The translations under genes and the position numbers were made by a program. From assembly GCA_022575985.1 (NCBI GenBank), contig JAKSXM010000007.1, forward strand, positions 1,552,501 to 1,616,500: a stretch of DNA of 64,000 nucleotides, written 5' to 3'. This DNA comes from Anagrus nilaparvatae (taxonomy: Eukaryota; Arthropoda; Insecta; Hymenoptera; Mymaridae). The notes beneath the pieces are model-generated. The model saw nothing but the letters and a program-made list of their open reading frames with translations, made no database searches and was not told the DNA's origin. Below are positions 12,001 to 27,000 of this stretch, piece by piece; the stretch's first letter is position 1, and every line of letters begins with the position of its first letter.

Positions 12001-15000
12001 TAAGTCCCAAGCAAAGGGTGAGGATGGTATACCTCAAAGCATTATTGCAAAGGCATTGCCTACGATTGCTCCGTATTTAACCAAACTTTTTAATGCCTCA
12101 CTTTCACAAGGTATTTTTCCTGAAGATTGGAAAAAATCGCGTATTACAGTAAAAGTGGCACGTGTAAAAGTATTACTTAAAAAAGTGGCTATACCATCCT
12201 CTCCCTCTGATTTTCGTCCTATTGCACTATTGTGCTTTTTGTCAAAGGTCCTTGAGAAGCTTGCTCATGATCAGATAACCAACTTCTTGACCAAACATAA
12301 AATTTTAGATATGTATCAAACTGGCTTCCGTAAACATCATTCTACCCAAACAGCCTTAATTAAGCTCACGGATGATATACGTATGGGTAAGGAAAAGAGG
12401 TTGGCTACTCTGTTACTATCATTTGACTTCTCGAAGGCCTTTGACAATGTTTCCCCTTCGAAACTACTAAGAAAACTACAGGCCATTGGATTTGCTAAGT
12501 CATCTTTAACCTGGCTTTGGTCATATCTTTACGGTCGTTCGATATGCGTAACATCCAAAGACAATACTTCTGATTATCGTGGCATAAACATTGGAGTACC
12601 TCAGGGCTCTGTTCTGGGGCCTCTCTTGTTTTGTGTCTACATGAATGACCTCAAGAATCATCTGGATACTTGGAACACGTACAGATTACTGTATGCTGAC
12701 GATCTTCAGATCTATGTTCAGGTGCCTGCTCATTCAATTGAGCAAGGAATCATAATGCTCTCTGATTCTGCTAAGATTGTAGCATCATGGGCAGACACAA
12801 ATGGCTTGGCATTAAACACCAAAAAAACCCAAGCAATAGTTTTCGGCTCCTCTCATACATTAAAATTATTTAAGAACTTAAATATCCCTACGATCTCGGT
12901 CAACTCTGATGGTGATACTGTTCCTTTTGTTGATCAAGTTTCCAATTTGGGAGTCATTCTGGATAGCACGCTTTCATGGTCTTCTCATATAAATCAAATA
13001 ACCAAAAGGGTAAATAGAATACTTTACGGTCTTAAAATCATCAAGCCCTGTACCTCACAATTATTACGTAAGCGCCTAATAGAGTCTCTTGTGGTTCCAC
13101 TATTGCAACGTTGTCTATTCAGATGCCTCCAATGGTCTACGTGCGCAATTGCAGAGACTTTCAAATGTAGGCATACGGTACATATTTGGCCTACGCAAGA
13201 AGGAGCATATCACGCCTTTCAGAAGAAGATTAAATTGGATGCGTTATGACACTCGCACAGACTATTTTGCATCCTTAGTGATGTACAGACTCGTCCGCAT
13301 GAAGGAGCCGCCATTCCTTTTGTCACTATTTGAGCCCTATAAATCGGACAAGCCTCAACGCGGTCCTCGTAAGGATTTAAAGATCCCCTCTGACATAATA
13401 ACTGACTGGGGTATTAATTCATTCCAAATCAAATATGCCCACTTCTGGAATAACATCCCTCCCTGCATACGTGACATTCATTCATATTCACGGTTTAAGA
13501 GAAGTATAAGGCAGTATTTATACAAGACCGATGATATTTAACACAAACCATCCAATTTTATATTATTTTATTGACAGAATATTCTGACTTATTAAGTTTA
13601 ATGCTTTGTGCTATTGATATATTTACCAAATACTTTATGTTTTATAAACTATAAATTATATTTTCTATTTATTTATTTTGTATTGTATATATTATATTTT
13701 AATTGATTTACTACTTATATGTAAAAGAGTGTACCATATTTTGCCAGGCAAATAAAGAGAATAATAATAATAATAATAATAATATATTATTATTTAAGTA
13801 AAAAGTTTTATAGTGACTCTACTTAATTGCTAATTTCAAAAACTTATTTGCATTGATAAGAAAGCTTTTGCCTGAAATAATTTTTCATTTTTATTTTGCT
13901 GTTTTAATTTTTAATTGAAAGGTGATTTTTGTAAATTTGATATTCTCATACACCACAAAAATGGCATAAAAAAATAATTTTTTAACATTTAAAAGGATAA
14001 AAACAGCTATGAGTGCTTATAATTACTATCATTGGAAAAGAAATTTAATTAGTCAATATTACCTGTATTTACGAATAGATTGTTACTAGTCAATAAAATT
14101 TTTAGAAAATTATATTTAAACAGCTTTGTTTGAATATTTTATTGATTTAAAAATTAATCTAATTATAAATATTTGATTAATGAATAAGTTTTTATTCAGT
14201 ATTTGATGGTTGATTTCAATTTAAAATTAACCAAGCGTATTAAAAAAAAAAAATGAAGAAAATTATTTTGACCTCGTTTTTTAAAATGACTACCTTTCTA
14301 AGCTACTTTTTTTCAGTAAAATTTTTGTTAAATTTGTTTAATTTAAAAAAAGTTTTATTACTAGCGTACGGGTACCTAAATTTTTGTCGAGTGAACAAAA
14401 ATCTGAACATTTTGAGGCAAAAACATCAGGCCTAGTTTTCAGTATTTAAATTCCTTTGCTGTAATTTTAAAAAATTTTCGAAAAAATTTTGTTTTCTACT
14501 AGTGTTCCAAACTTATACAAAGAAATGTCACAATATATTGATATTACACTTATATTAAGTCTGTTTAAGCTATTATTCAATTTTAACTGTTTAATGATAC
14601 TACAATAAAAATCATCATCTAGGAAAAAATCCTCTCGCCGCAAACGGAAAAGTTTTTCAGTGTACCGTTACTGTGGATGAAATATTGGTTATTTGCTGGT
14701 ACTTGGATGTTTGATGTGACTGGTGCTTGGTGCACTTGGAGGAGTACTTGATATCAGGACATTGGATCCTCATTTATTGAAGCAGCTCGTAAGCTGCGAT
14801 TGTTAAATCACTTGGTGAAATTTTCCAAGTTCGAAGGATCGAAGAGGTGTATTATAAAATTCCTGGCAAGGAGACATCATCTTAGCACAAGGTGCTCGTA
14901 TTGAAATGACTGCAAGTTTTTGATTTTTCATTCGCGTGTTTATGAAAGTCTGTTGCGTAACTTTTGAAATTTACTGCGTGCGTGTAAATTTATTTTAAAT

Positions 15001-18000
15001 AAAGTGTGTGGCTGGGGCCACGCATCAAATTGTCAAAAAAAAACCCAACGACCCTTTTCATGGCCACATAAACGTAAAATAAAGAACAAAAGTAATTCAG
15101 AAAGCTTCTACTGAAATTAACAAACACTGCAATAAAATTTACGATTTCAGCAACTGAATTTTTAATATTACGCAGAAAAATATTTCATTTTACCCTTTTG
15201 AAAAGAAAAATTAAAATTTTTAGTTAGAAGAGTCGTAAATTTTAACTTTTAATTTTAGTAATATCCGGCGTAATGAATAATAATTTTATTATGAATTAAA
15301 AATAAGGCATTTTAAAAATTTTTTTAATCATGTCCGGATTTACCGTGTTTTCGATTTTTTGGACCCATCCAATTCTAGGTTAACACAGTAAATCGATAGT
15401 CTACGATAGTACCTGCTTTATAAGAAATTTGAAAATTCCCTAGTTGCAATAAGTTATCATATTAACATACCATACCTTAAAAAACAATTTATAAAAACTT
15501 ATAATTGGTTTGTGTAAAGACAAACTTGATCTCAAATTATTTTAAATTTATAAAATCATCCTTAAGTCTAAAAAGTAAAAAATTATTTTAAGTCCCAAAC
15601 TAGAACTTTGACCCTAGCTTCGCCATGTACCCCCAATAAACACGTTCCTTGTTGATAATCATAATACATAGAAATAAAATCGATTTTTAAAATACCCTAA
15701 TGAAAAGGACTTCTCTGTAAAAAAATTTTAATTGAATGCCATACTATGTTAAAACTTTTTTATTTTTTTCAAGCAAATACGTTTTCGTATTGAATAATTA
15801 CGAAATATTCATATTTACCTACTACTAATAAGAGAAACAATTTTAATGAATTTTTTTTTTATCTTTAATGTTATCAATATTTATTAAAAATATATTAACA
15901 TATCTTTAAAAATTTTTGTATTTAAAGAGAAATTTTAATCCTTCATGTATAATAAAGATCTAGTCGTTAGAAACAAGGAGATATATTTCCAAAATGCACC
16001 TAATTATTTTAAATATTTTTTTTAAAATTTTGTTATTAAAATGTGTAAGTAATAATTTTTTTAAAACTTGAATTAATTTTTTTTTTTAATTTAAATTTTC
16101 AAATGCTTTTAGGTAGTAAAAGCTATGGTACCAAATAATTTAAATCAAATGGCATTAACAACTGCTTATGATAATTTATTCGAAACAGCAAATGCATTGC
16201 ATGTAAAAAGTCATGAAAAATATTTAAGCTATGATGTTAATTTACAAGAAGATTTGAATGAAAGGAGTTTAAAATTTGACGATAATATTGATAAAATATT
16301 AAATACGGTAAATGTTATTTACTTGCTTGATTAATAATATTAGTTAATAATGAAATTTTATTGGTAGCTTAAAAAAAAATATAAAAATTCTGAAGAAATA
16401 GCCAAGTCAAACAACATTGACGTACAAAAGTGTAAGAAAGAATATGATGAAATTAAACAAAATTCAAATTCAATAAGTTCAAAATTTGTCGACTGCTTGT
16501 TACCAAAGAGTATTAAATCACTAGAAACTGCACGCAAAATGACAGAAATATTTCAAGATTTAATGAATAAAATTAGCAGTACTAAATATGCTTATCAAAC
16601 TTGTAATGATGATAAATGTTTTGAAATGGTAAGTTATCTTGAGTGTTTATGGTTCACATGAATTGCTAATCAGTTATTTTGACTGTGTTTTTCGTGTGTG
16701 CAAATCAGTGAAGACCTCACTTATTTTTGTTCCTATAATAATAATCAAACAAATTAATCGTATTTATAAAATTGCATCAGTCTTCACTGATTTGTAATAC
16801 CGATGTTAGTAACTAATAAAATATAATTATATTTTATTCGGATTTTATTAGTAATTACTCTTTAAATTTTCACAGGGTTACAAGAAAAAAGAAAAAATAG
16901 AAGAAGAACTAAGATCTGCTGAAATAAAGATTCCGATAATCAATGATTTGAATAATTTTTATACAGAAATCAAACCTTGTTATACCAAAAATGATATTCA
17001 GGAATTGTACAAAACTGAAGATATTGGAGATAATATAAAAAAATGTATTAATAAATTAATTTCAAATGTTAATAATGTTATCGATAAATAACTGATAAGA
17101 TTTTATTAAATAAAAATTTCATCTTTCTGTAAACGACTAATAGACCAAACGTGCTCCATTTCGTAGACAAATTTTATCTTTAATAGGTCGATGAAATTTT
17201 TCAGCAGGTATTTATGTTTTTTGGGTCACTGAACACGAATCTGATATCGGTTTTTACCGAATATGGTCCAATTGCCCGCAATAACTTTTTAACCTAGAAA
17301 ATAAGTGTATTTTTTTCAGTTGAACAAAAAAGCGCAATTTTTGGTAAAAATGGGTGTCATATTCGCATTCAGCGACCCAAAAAACAAAAGTACTTGTTCG
17401 AAAATTCCATCGATCTATTTGGGATAAAATTTGTCTACGAAATCGAGCTCCACGTCTGGTCTATAAGGCCTTGTTTTAGAGAGTTTTTAATTTTTACAGA
17501 GCCTAAAAATTGTAGCTAAAATAATTTGATTATTTTTACCAAATAAAGTACAAAATTATATCCTAATTAGTTTTTTTATTTTAATAAACCTTGATCTAAA
17601 ATATGTTTGTTCTTTTTGAACCAAAAAATAAGAACTAGAATTAAACTAGATTTACATTAAAAAGAACACTCGTTCTTTTTTTGTCGCAGTAATTCAAAAA
17701 GTTATTATTTTTTTGGGTAAATATTTTTTTTGTAAATAATAGTTCAACAAGCCATGTTTAATATACTTTTTTCTTGATAGTCGTCAAGAATAATTTATTA
17801 TTAAAAAAAGGACAAGTTTTTGGGTGCTCTGATTTTACTCCAGTTCTGCTTTTTTGGGAGAAAAACCAGATATTAGAATATTAGAGTAATATAAAAAAGA
17901 AATTTTATTACTTAAAAATGTACTGAATTCTAATTTTTGTAAAAAAAATTTAGATAAAACCGTCAAGATGTAGTTTAATTTTAATTGCTTGGCTTTGAAA

Positions 18001-21000
18001 ACTTCTACTTTATAATTTATAATTAGATCAACATATTTTCAAGTCAGAAGTAATAAATTTTTATTTTTATTGGCTAAGCTTAATCTCTCGGGCTAGTTAA
18101 ATTTTTAAGATTAAACATTTTGTTTCACATTTTTGATGTCTAACGTCAGAGAGTATATTTCCCAAACTAAACAGCCGAAAACAATTCTTATTGACTATTT
18201 TTATACGCGTGTTGGATTTAGAGAATCAAGTTGGGCTATAAATAGGTGATCAAAGATGGAAATACACGAAAATTCGAAAAGTGAATTCTCTTGAATATAT
18301 CCTGATTATTTATAGGTTAATGATTAATTCATTCCGATCGAAATGAGTTACGGTTTTACCACCTTCAATCGTCTAGCCCTCTGTCGGATTTCCCTCGCGC
18401 GGCCCCCTACTGAATGTCACAGGGCACGGAGAGGGACCCTTGATGGAAAGCCACTGTTTGGTTACTGCGCAAACGTATAGACTTGCTATATTTCTCATAA
18501 AAATAAAACATCTTAGATTACATGAATTACATTTTATTATTTTATTATTAAGAAATTAATAAATTAATATAATTATTTGCGGGCTTCGTTTTTATTATTT
18601 ATTACAATATTTTACAATATTTTACTTATTTATATTAAATATATATTTTTGTTTGAATTCATTACACAAATTAAATAAAATAGAAATGCTTCATTTATTT
18701 GATGTTAATGTTAAATATAAGTTATTTTAATATATATATTTAAATATTCATAGCAAGAATTATAATTTTTTTTAATAAATAATTTTGAAAGTTACAAAAC
18801 TATATACATAAATTTAATTCTTTTTATTTTTTTGTAGATATTATAATGTGGAAATATATTATTTAATTAATTTGCAACTTATTGCATCTCGTTTTTTTAT
18901 ATTAATTTATGTTATTATTGTGGATGTATTTATGGTATACTAATACAAAATTAAATTAAAACTATTTGCATTTAAAATCATAAAAATAAAGTTATTTTTT
19001 TTTTATTTTTTTTTATTTATTAAACACATTTACGGGACGAACCCTTTACATTTTTTTTATAAACAATTTTATCAAGAACTATTATAAATGATACTTCATA
19101 AATAAAGTTTGTTTATTAGACATACTATATTTATGAAGGAAAATTAATATTGTTAACATATTTATATTATATTATTTATTATACTAACTTAATGTTAGGA
19201 AAGTATTCTAATTATATTTTGATACCAAAATACTTAAGCTTTTGTAGAAGCTTATTTCTATATTATTAGTAATATTTATTTTTTTATTATAACTATTATA
19301 TGTTTCTAATATTCTTAATACTGATGACGTTTTCCTAGCATTTCTAAATTCTATTGGTATATTAAACGTTAAATTTCTTTCTCTGAGACCTTCTCTTTTT
19401 GGTACATAAAAACCGATCAATGATCTTATTTCATCACAGACTATTATTTCATTGATTAATTTATACAGAAATTTAAGATCAGAGATCTCTCTAGCAGATT
19501 CAAGAGTATTAATTTTAAATTTAATGTACAGTTCTTTGTAATCATGTTTATAGTAGTCAAACTCAACATTTTGCTTGAATGCAAAGATTCTTAGAACTTG
19601 GTGTTGAATTTTTTCAATATCGTATATTTTTTCTTGAATATTAGGAGACCAAATTATGAATCCATACATTAAGATAGATTTAATATGCGAGTTGTAAAAT
19701 AGTTGTAATGAATCGATACTTTTAAATCTCTGTTAAATTTTTTAAAGAAAATATATACGTCTTTTCGACTTACTAATAATGTTTTCAAAGTGTACATTAA
19801 ATTTCAAATTATCTTCAAAATAAAAACCAAGATCTTTAATGACAGATGTGTGTTTTATTTTATGTTTACCAATTTTATATTTTATGTCAGTCTTATTTTA
19901 TGTTTTCCATTTATCGTATATCATAATATCACATTTTTCAAAATTCCACTTCAATCCATTTAAGTAATTCCAATTATGTAATCTTATTATATCTGACTTA
20001 AATAACTTAATATCTTTAGGAGATTTAACTTCTTTAAATATTTTTAAGTCATCAACATATATTAAAAATTTTGAATGTTTTATGGCATTTTTTAAGTCAT
20101 TAATGTATATTATATAGAGTAAAGGTCCTAAATTTGAGCCTTGTGGAACCCCGGATGGGGGTGTAATCATTTTTGATAATTTATGATTGATCTTGTCTGA
20201 TTGTTTACGATTACATAAATATGATTGTAGCCAATTTAGTATTTTATTATGAACCTTATACTTTTTTAATTTTTGAATCAGTAAATCATGGTTAACTAAA
20301 TCAAAAGCTTTTGCTACATCTGTATAAAGAACATGTACTTGACTGCCTCTACTAAGCAATTGTGAAACGAACTCTTTGAAAGTTAATAAGTTAGTTACTG
20401 TGGATCTTTTATTTATGGATCCATGTTGTTCTGAGATTATTTTATTATTCATAAATACCGATAATCTATTTTATACCAAATGATCTAAAATTTTAGGAAT
20501 GCATGATAAGATACTTGTAGGTCTGTAGTTTTTAATATCTTTTGAATTACCTTTTTTATACACCGGTACTATTAAACCTATCTTCCATACATCAGGCAGT
20601 TTACCTTGTATGATAGATTGATTAAATAATATTTTTAGAGGAGCAGTCAAATAATGCATACAGTTTTTTACGAATAATGGATGTATGTTATCATAACCAG
20701 GAGATTCATTGGTTTTAATTCTTTTAATTGCATTTAAAATTTCCTTTTCAGTAATCATATCCAAACTCATTTCATTTTCAATATCTTTAATTTTTTATAA
20801 TGATTAAAATAATGATTTAACTTTCTTATAATAATTAAAATTTAAAATTTTTTATTTAATCTCAAACAGCTGATTATATTAAGTATAAAAACATTAAATC
20901 ATAGCACCTGCGCAGTAACCAAACAGTGGCTTTCCACCCAGGGTGCCTCCTCGCGCCCTGTGACTTTCCACTAAGCGGACCCTCTCTAAAAAAATGGAAT

Positions 21001-24000
21001 TCCCTCGCCGGACCACCAGCGCTCCCTGCTTCTAATTTTGATCGGGATATCATAATTCCCTAATTATTTCTTTTTTCTAGCACAAACCAGTTTTCAAAAA
21101 ATACTCTGAGCTTATAAAAAGTTATGTATATTTTTGCTTTAGAAAATTATTATTTGATAACAATATAGTCACGAAGACTAATTTAATGATTAAATTTTTG
21201 AAATTTAATTAAAATTACAATATACATATATATACTATTTGCACATTTTATCAAAACTTTGTGCCGAATGCCCATTTTCTGCCCTGAAGGACCAATTTTT
21301 AAATTGCTCCCAAAATTTAAATTTTTGATGAAAAAAGGCTTCTACATCTCAAAAATTTGTTATCTTTATTCATTTGATTTCCTTGAGTTATTTTTAAGAT
21401 ATGCCTCTAGAAACATGGAGATCAAAATAGACATTTTTTTAGAAAACCTAAATTTGGAACTTTAAATTATCATATTTCTTAAATATAAAAAAAATAAAAA
21501 TACAACTTCTTAAAAATAATTGAAAAGGACGAGTAAAAATTTTGGGAAACTTGGAGCTTATATAAAAATTTTATACAAAAACTCACTTTCGTCAAAAATT
21601 ACAATTTTGGGAAAAATTTGAAAATTGGCCTTTTTTGCTAAAAATGAAAATTCTGTTTATTGGTATTGTTAAAAAAAGGCGGTTGACGGAGCTTAAAATT
21701 TGATAATTATACCAACAAAAAAAAAAACAAAAAAAAAAATTTGAAGGCACATCGATAAGACCCGTGTTTTCAAATAGTTTGAACCTTCAGAAAACCGAAA
21801 AAAATAACAAGAAATCGGCGATAGGTGCCAAAAAGATTTTTCCACTTTTATGTCAAAAACTGCCTTTTTTCGTAACTCAGGGGTTTTACAGATCTATGCG
21901 TGCTTATTAGAGTAGACCTAAAATTGGTGTTTTAAGAAAATCTTTGCTCCCCGGGTTTTTTCGTAAACTTTTGGTCATAAAAAGTCCCTAGCTCCAAGGA
22001 TTTTGCTTTTGCTTTTCAAAAACGCGTGACTGTAACCACCTCAATTTTCCAATTTAAATAACATGGGAATATTTATTTATTTATTTATTTATTTATTGCA
22101 ATTAACAGCCTCAATAGGCCAATACATAAAATATAAATTCATAAAAAATTTTATAATAATAAAAGATACATTTGTTATTTTGACTAGATAAGTTAAAAAT
22201 AAAATTATTTCCAATTACAATATAGTTAAAAGATAAATTTGCAATATTAGAATTTTATTTTATAGAAATTAATTAATAATATTTTAAGTAAAGTGATTTA
22301 ATTTTACATTTAAAATTCAAAGGATTAGTAATTGATTGGATATTGGGGGGAATAGTATTCCAAATTCTTTTACAACGATTTAGAAAAGAGAAATAACTAT
22401 ATATATAGTCATAGCGCAAAGAGTGTTCCAATAACCGCCTAGATTCACGAATTGAGTAAGGGATGTCGCGAAAATCAAATTTTTCACTAAGCTGGGGACA
22501 ATTAATTAAACCATATAGTATCTTGTGGGTATGTAAACACCATATCCTGAATCTTATGATGAGATTCAAGAGTATGAATATTGAAACGCACCGAGGATCA
22601 ATGATAGACGTTATCAAAATAGTCCATTGGTGTTTTAGATTTTTTACACAAGTATTTGATAAATAAATGTTGTATTTAATGCTCCATTTAAATTACATGA
22701 AGCAATATTGTTTTAATGGGGATTTTTTTACGTTTATTACAGGTAAAATCGCTTTAAAAATATTTTTTTTGGCTACTTGAGGTTAGTTATCGTTTTTCAT
22801 ATATTTAAATAGTACTTTCCATCGATTAGCAGCTTTTCAAAACATTTTGCAAGCTTTGTAAAAAATTAGAAAGCTGAAAAGTCAATATTTCCATGTTATT
22901 TAAATGGGAAAATTGAGGTGCTTACCACTATAGTGTTTATAATTACTATTATTGGCAAAGAAATATAATTAGTCAATGTTACTTGTATTTACGAATAGAT
23001 AGCTACAAATCAATAAAATTTTTTAGTAAATTTACTGGGTAGTTTCATGGATACATAGCTCAAGAAAATAAAAAAAGACTTCCCTATAAAAAAATTTTTA
23101 TTAAATGCCATAATATGTTAAAACTTTTTTTTTTAAATATTAATAATTTATTAATTTTTTTTTATCTTAAATTTTATCAATATTTTTTAAAAATATATTA
23201 ACATATCTTTAAAAATTTTTGTATTTAAAGAGAAATTTTAATCCCTCATGTATAATAAAGACCTGGTCGTAAGAAACAAGGAGATATATTTCCAAAATGC
23301 ATCTAATTATTTTAAATATTTTTTTAAAAATTTTGTTATTAAAATGTGTAAGTAATAATTTTTTTAAAACTTGAATTAATTTTTTTTTTTAATTTAAATT
23401 TTCAAATGCTTTTAGGTAGTAAAAGCTGTAGAACCAAATAATTTAAATCAAATGGAATTAGTAAATGCTTATGATAGATTATACGAAACAGCAAATATAT
23501 TGCATGTAAAAAGTCATGAAAAATTTTTAAGCCATGATGTAAGTGTGCAAGGGATTCTGGATGACAAGAGTTTCGATTTTGACAATTATATTCAAAGCAT
23601 ATTAAATACGGTAAATGTTATTTACTCGCTTAATTAAAAATATTAGTTAATAATAAAGTTTTATTGTTAGGTTAAAAATAAATATAAAAATTCTGAAGAA
23701 ATAGCCAAGTCAAACAACATTGACGTACAAAAGTGTAAGAAAGAATATGATGATATTGAACAAAAGTTAGATTCCATAAGCTCGGAATTCACCGACTGCT
23801 TGTTACCAAAGAGTTTTGAATCACTAGCAACAGCACGCAACATAACAGAAAAATTTCAAGGTTTAATGAATAAAATTACCAGTGCTAAATATGCTTATAA
23901 AAATTGCAATGATGATAAATGTTTTGAAATGGTAAGTTATCTGGAGTGTTTATGGTTCACATGAATTGCTAATCAGTTATTTTAAATAAATTTCCGAGTG

Positions 24001-27000
24001 CGCAAATCAGAGAAGACGATATTCGTAAGACCTCACTTATTTTTGATCATATCTATAGGCAAAATAATTAATCGTATTTGTAAAATTTAATATCCATAAG
24101 ATACATCGCGAATGTCTTCACTGATTTGCTCGCTGATTTGTACTAACGATGTTTTTCAACACCTACTAACTAATAAAATATAATTACTCTTTAAATTTAC
24201 ATAGGGTTACAAAAAAAAACAAGAATTAAATGATGAACTAAGATCTGCTGAAGCAAAAACATTGATAATTAATGATTTAACTAATTTTTATAAAGAAATC
24301 GAACCTTGTTATCCCGAAAACGATATTCGAGTAATGTTCAAAACTGAAGACATTGGAGATAATATTAATAAATGTATTAATAAATTAATTCCATCTGTTA
24401 TTATGTCGTAATTTTAATGATAAATAAGTGAAATTAGGGGTTTATAAGATTTTATAAAATGAAAATTTCATCTTTCTGTAAACGCCTAACGTCTTGTTTT
24501 ATAGAGTTTTTAATTTTTACAGAGCCTAAAAATTGTAGCTAAAATAATTTTATTATTTTTACCAAATAAAGTACAAAATTATATCCTAATTAGTATTTTT
24601 ATTTTAATAAACCTTTTTCTAAAATATGTTTGTTCTTTTTGAACCAAAAAATAAGAACTGGAATTAAACTGAATTTACACTGAAAAGATCATGCGTTCTT
24701 TTTTGTCCCAGTAAAAGCAATACTTTTTTTTCGATAAAAAATAAACTACGTTTAATATACTTTTTTTTTTATAGGACTCAATAATAATTTATTAAAAATC
24801 TAAATTTAAATAAAATACAATCTTATTAATTTTTTAAAACAGGACGCGTTTTTTGGGTGCTCTGATTTTACTCAATAGTTCTGTTTTATGTGAAAAAAAT
24901 AGATCTTATTAGAATATTTATTAGAGTAACCCTTTTAATGTTAAGGTGCTTAAAAATTTTATTACTTAAAAATATACTGATATGAGAGACAAATGTAGTT
25001 TAATTTTCATTACTTGGCTTTTAAAATTTCTTAGTTATAATTTATTGTTAGATGAACAAATTTTCAAGTCAGAAGTAAAAAATTTTTCGTTTTATTGGCT
25101 AATTTTATCTCTTGGGTTAAATGCATTGCTTAAAATGTACCACACTTTTTTGCATAAAACTTATACAACTTGCACAAATCATATAAATATCTTAATGAAA
25201 AAAAAAGCGTTATGGATTAGTTATTGATCAATTTTACTCTCCAGTTATGCCAATGGGTGTAGAAATTTAATATTTCTGGGCTTAGAAATACAGGGCTCAA
25301 TGTTATAATGAAATAGGGTATTATGATAATTTTCACCAGGACGCTGTAACCTCGCAAGTTAACCAAAACAAATCTGATTGGTCTCAATTTCTTTGTGTTA
25401 TCTTTCAAGCCTAGTTTTTCATCACTAACTATCTTGCTGCAGGTATTGAACTCTCTTTGTAAATTAAAACTTCTTTTCTTGATGTAATCTTTAACCTAAT
25501 TCTTTAATGAAGAAAGTACAGTGCATGAAAAATTAAATAGTTTGTAATAATAAAAAGTAATAATAGTAATAATAATAAATTAAATGATAATCATTTTTAA
25601 ATCGCTTTTCTTTTTGCATGAAGGATAAAAATGCTAAATTCACAATTTTAAAAAAATTTTAATTAGTTTATGGCCACATAACTGCTGGACAAAGTTTTGA
25701 GTAGCAGCTTAAGAACCTTAATCGATTCAAATTTCCAATTTCCTGATACTTTCAGCAGTATACTTTTATAGAAAGGAGTCCTGCAAGAGCAAAATACTTT
25801 GTTAGCTGAAAGTCATTAATTTGATAAAAAACATAAATTTATGTTTCACGAACATTTTAACGAAAGTAAAAATAAACTTTATTTGTACAGTTGCTACAGA
25901 GCTAATAAAATTGACATATCTAATTAATATATTTTTTTTTAATAGTATTTACTTTCATAAAATAAAATAAAAAATCTATAACTTAGAAAAGTAGAAAAAA
26001 TTTTTTATTAAATATTTATTAACTTATAAATAAAATATATTTAAAAGATAAAGTAAATATTTAAAAAAAAATGAATAAAACAAAATTTAATATTTTATTT
26101 ATGATTCAATTTTAAATTTAAAACATCCGATAAAAATTATTTCTTCATTCATTAATTAAAAAAGCCCTTTTTTAAAAAATATTTAGTTTCTTAGATATCC
26201 ATATTGGATTATATCCAATGTAGGAACAACAAATTACACCAAATGGTTATGGATGAAATTGTTATGTTGAAAAAACATGCCGACTACCCTTCGTTCATTC
26301 CAATGGGCCTTCTGGGCCTAGGAACGCAGGGCTCAATGTTATAAAATAGGGTAATTTGGGGTTTTTTGTTAATAGGGTTTTTTGGTAATTTTCAATGAAA
26401 CGCCAAAACATCTCAAGTTAACAAAAACTCTTCTGGTTGGTCTCATTTTTTTGGTTTAAATATCACCTTTCATACGCCGTATACCGCAATTTATTATCAC
26501 TAATTCTCTCATCACTATAGCCAATTAACCAAACGGTCATTTTTGGTTAACAATGACCAATTTTTAAATTGGTGCCAAATTTGTAATTTTTGACGAAAAT
26601 GGGTTTTATAGGTCTGAAAAAATTTGTAAAATCTTCAAGTTTCCAAAACATCTTTATTTTACCCTTTTCAATTATTTGTTAATCAGATTTGATCATTTAA
26701 AGTCACAGTCCCTATTTTACGATTTTTTAAAAAAGCTCATTTTTAATTTTAACTTTGAAGAGCCATTTCTTAAAAATGATTTAAGGAAATGAGACGAGTA
26801 ATAGTATATTACGACCCATGGCCAGAAAAATAAAGAATGGCCCAAATCGCACGTAAATTACCTTCCGAGGCGAAGCCGAGGATGGTAAACTGCGATTTGG
26901 GGCATTCTTTTTTTATGGCCCAGGGTCGTATACGATTTTTCTGCATCAGTGGCGAGAAAACACGTCTTTGCCGGACGCGCAGTGGCCGGGAAATACGTGC

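Larger units (their letters stand above)
13810..18060 (+). repeat. Tandem duplication unit 1 around secreted gene 1
   Basis: Blocks of this unit recur in the same order at 22930-25120 (unit 2) and 29050-33130 (unit 3). Examples are AATTAGTCAATATTACCTGT near 14050, the gene exons, and AATAAACCTTGATCTAAAAT near 17580. Unit 1 has extra material that unit 2 lacks, including the 14.2-15.7 kb stretch and the palindrome at 17140. Confidence 0.65.
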
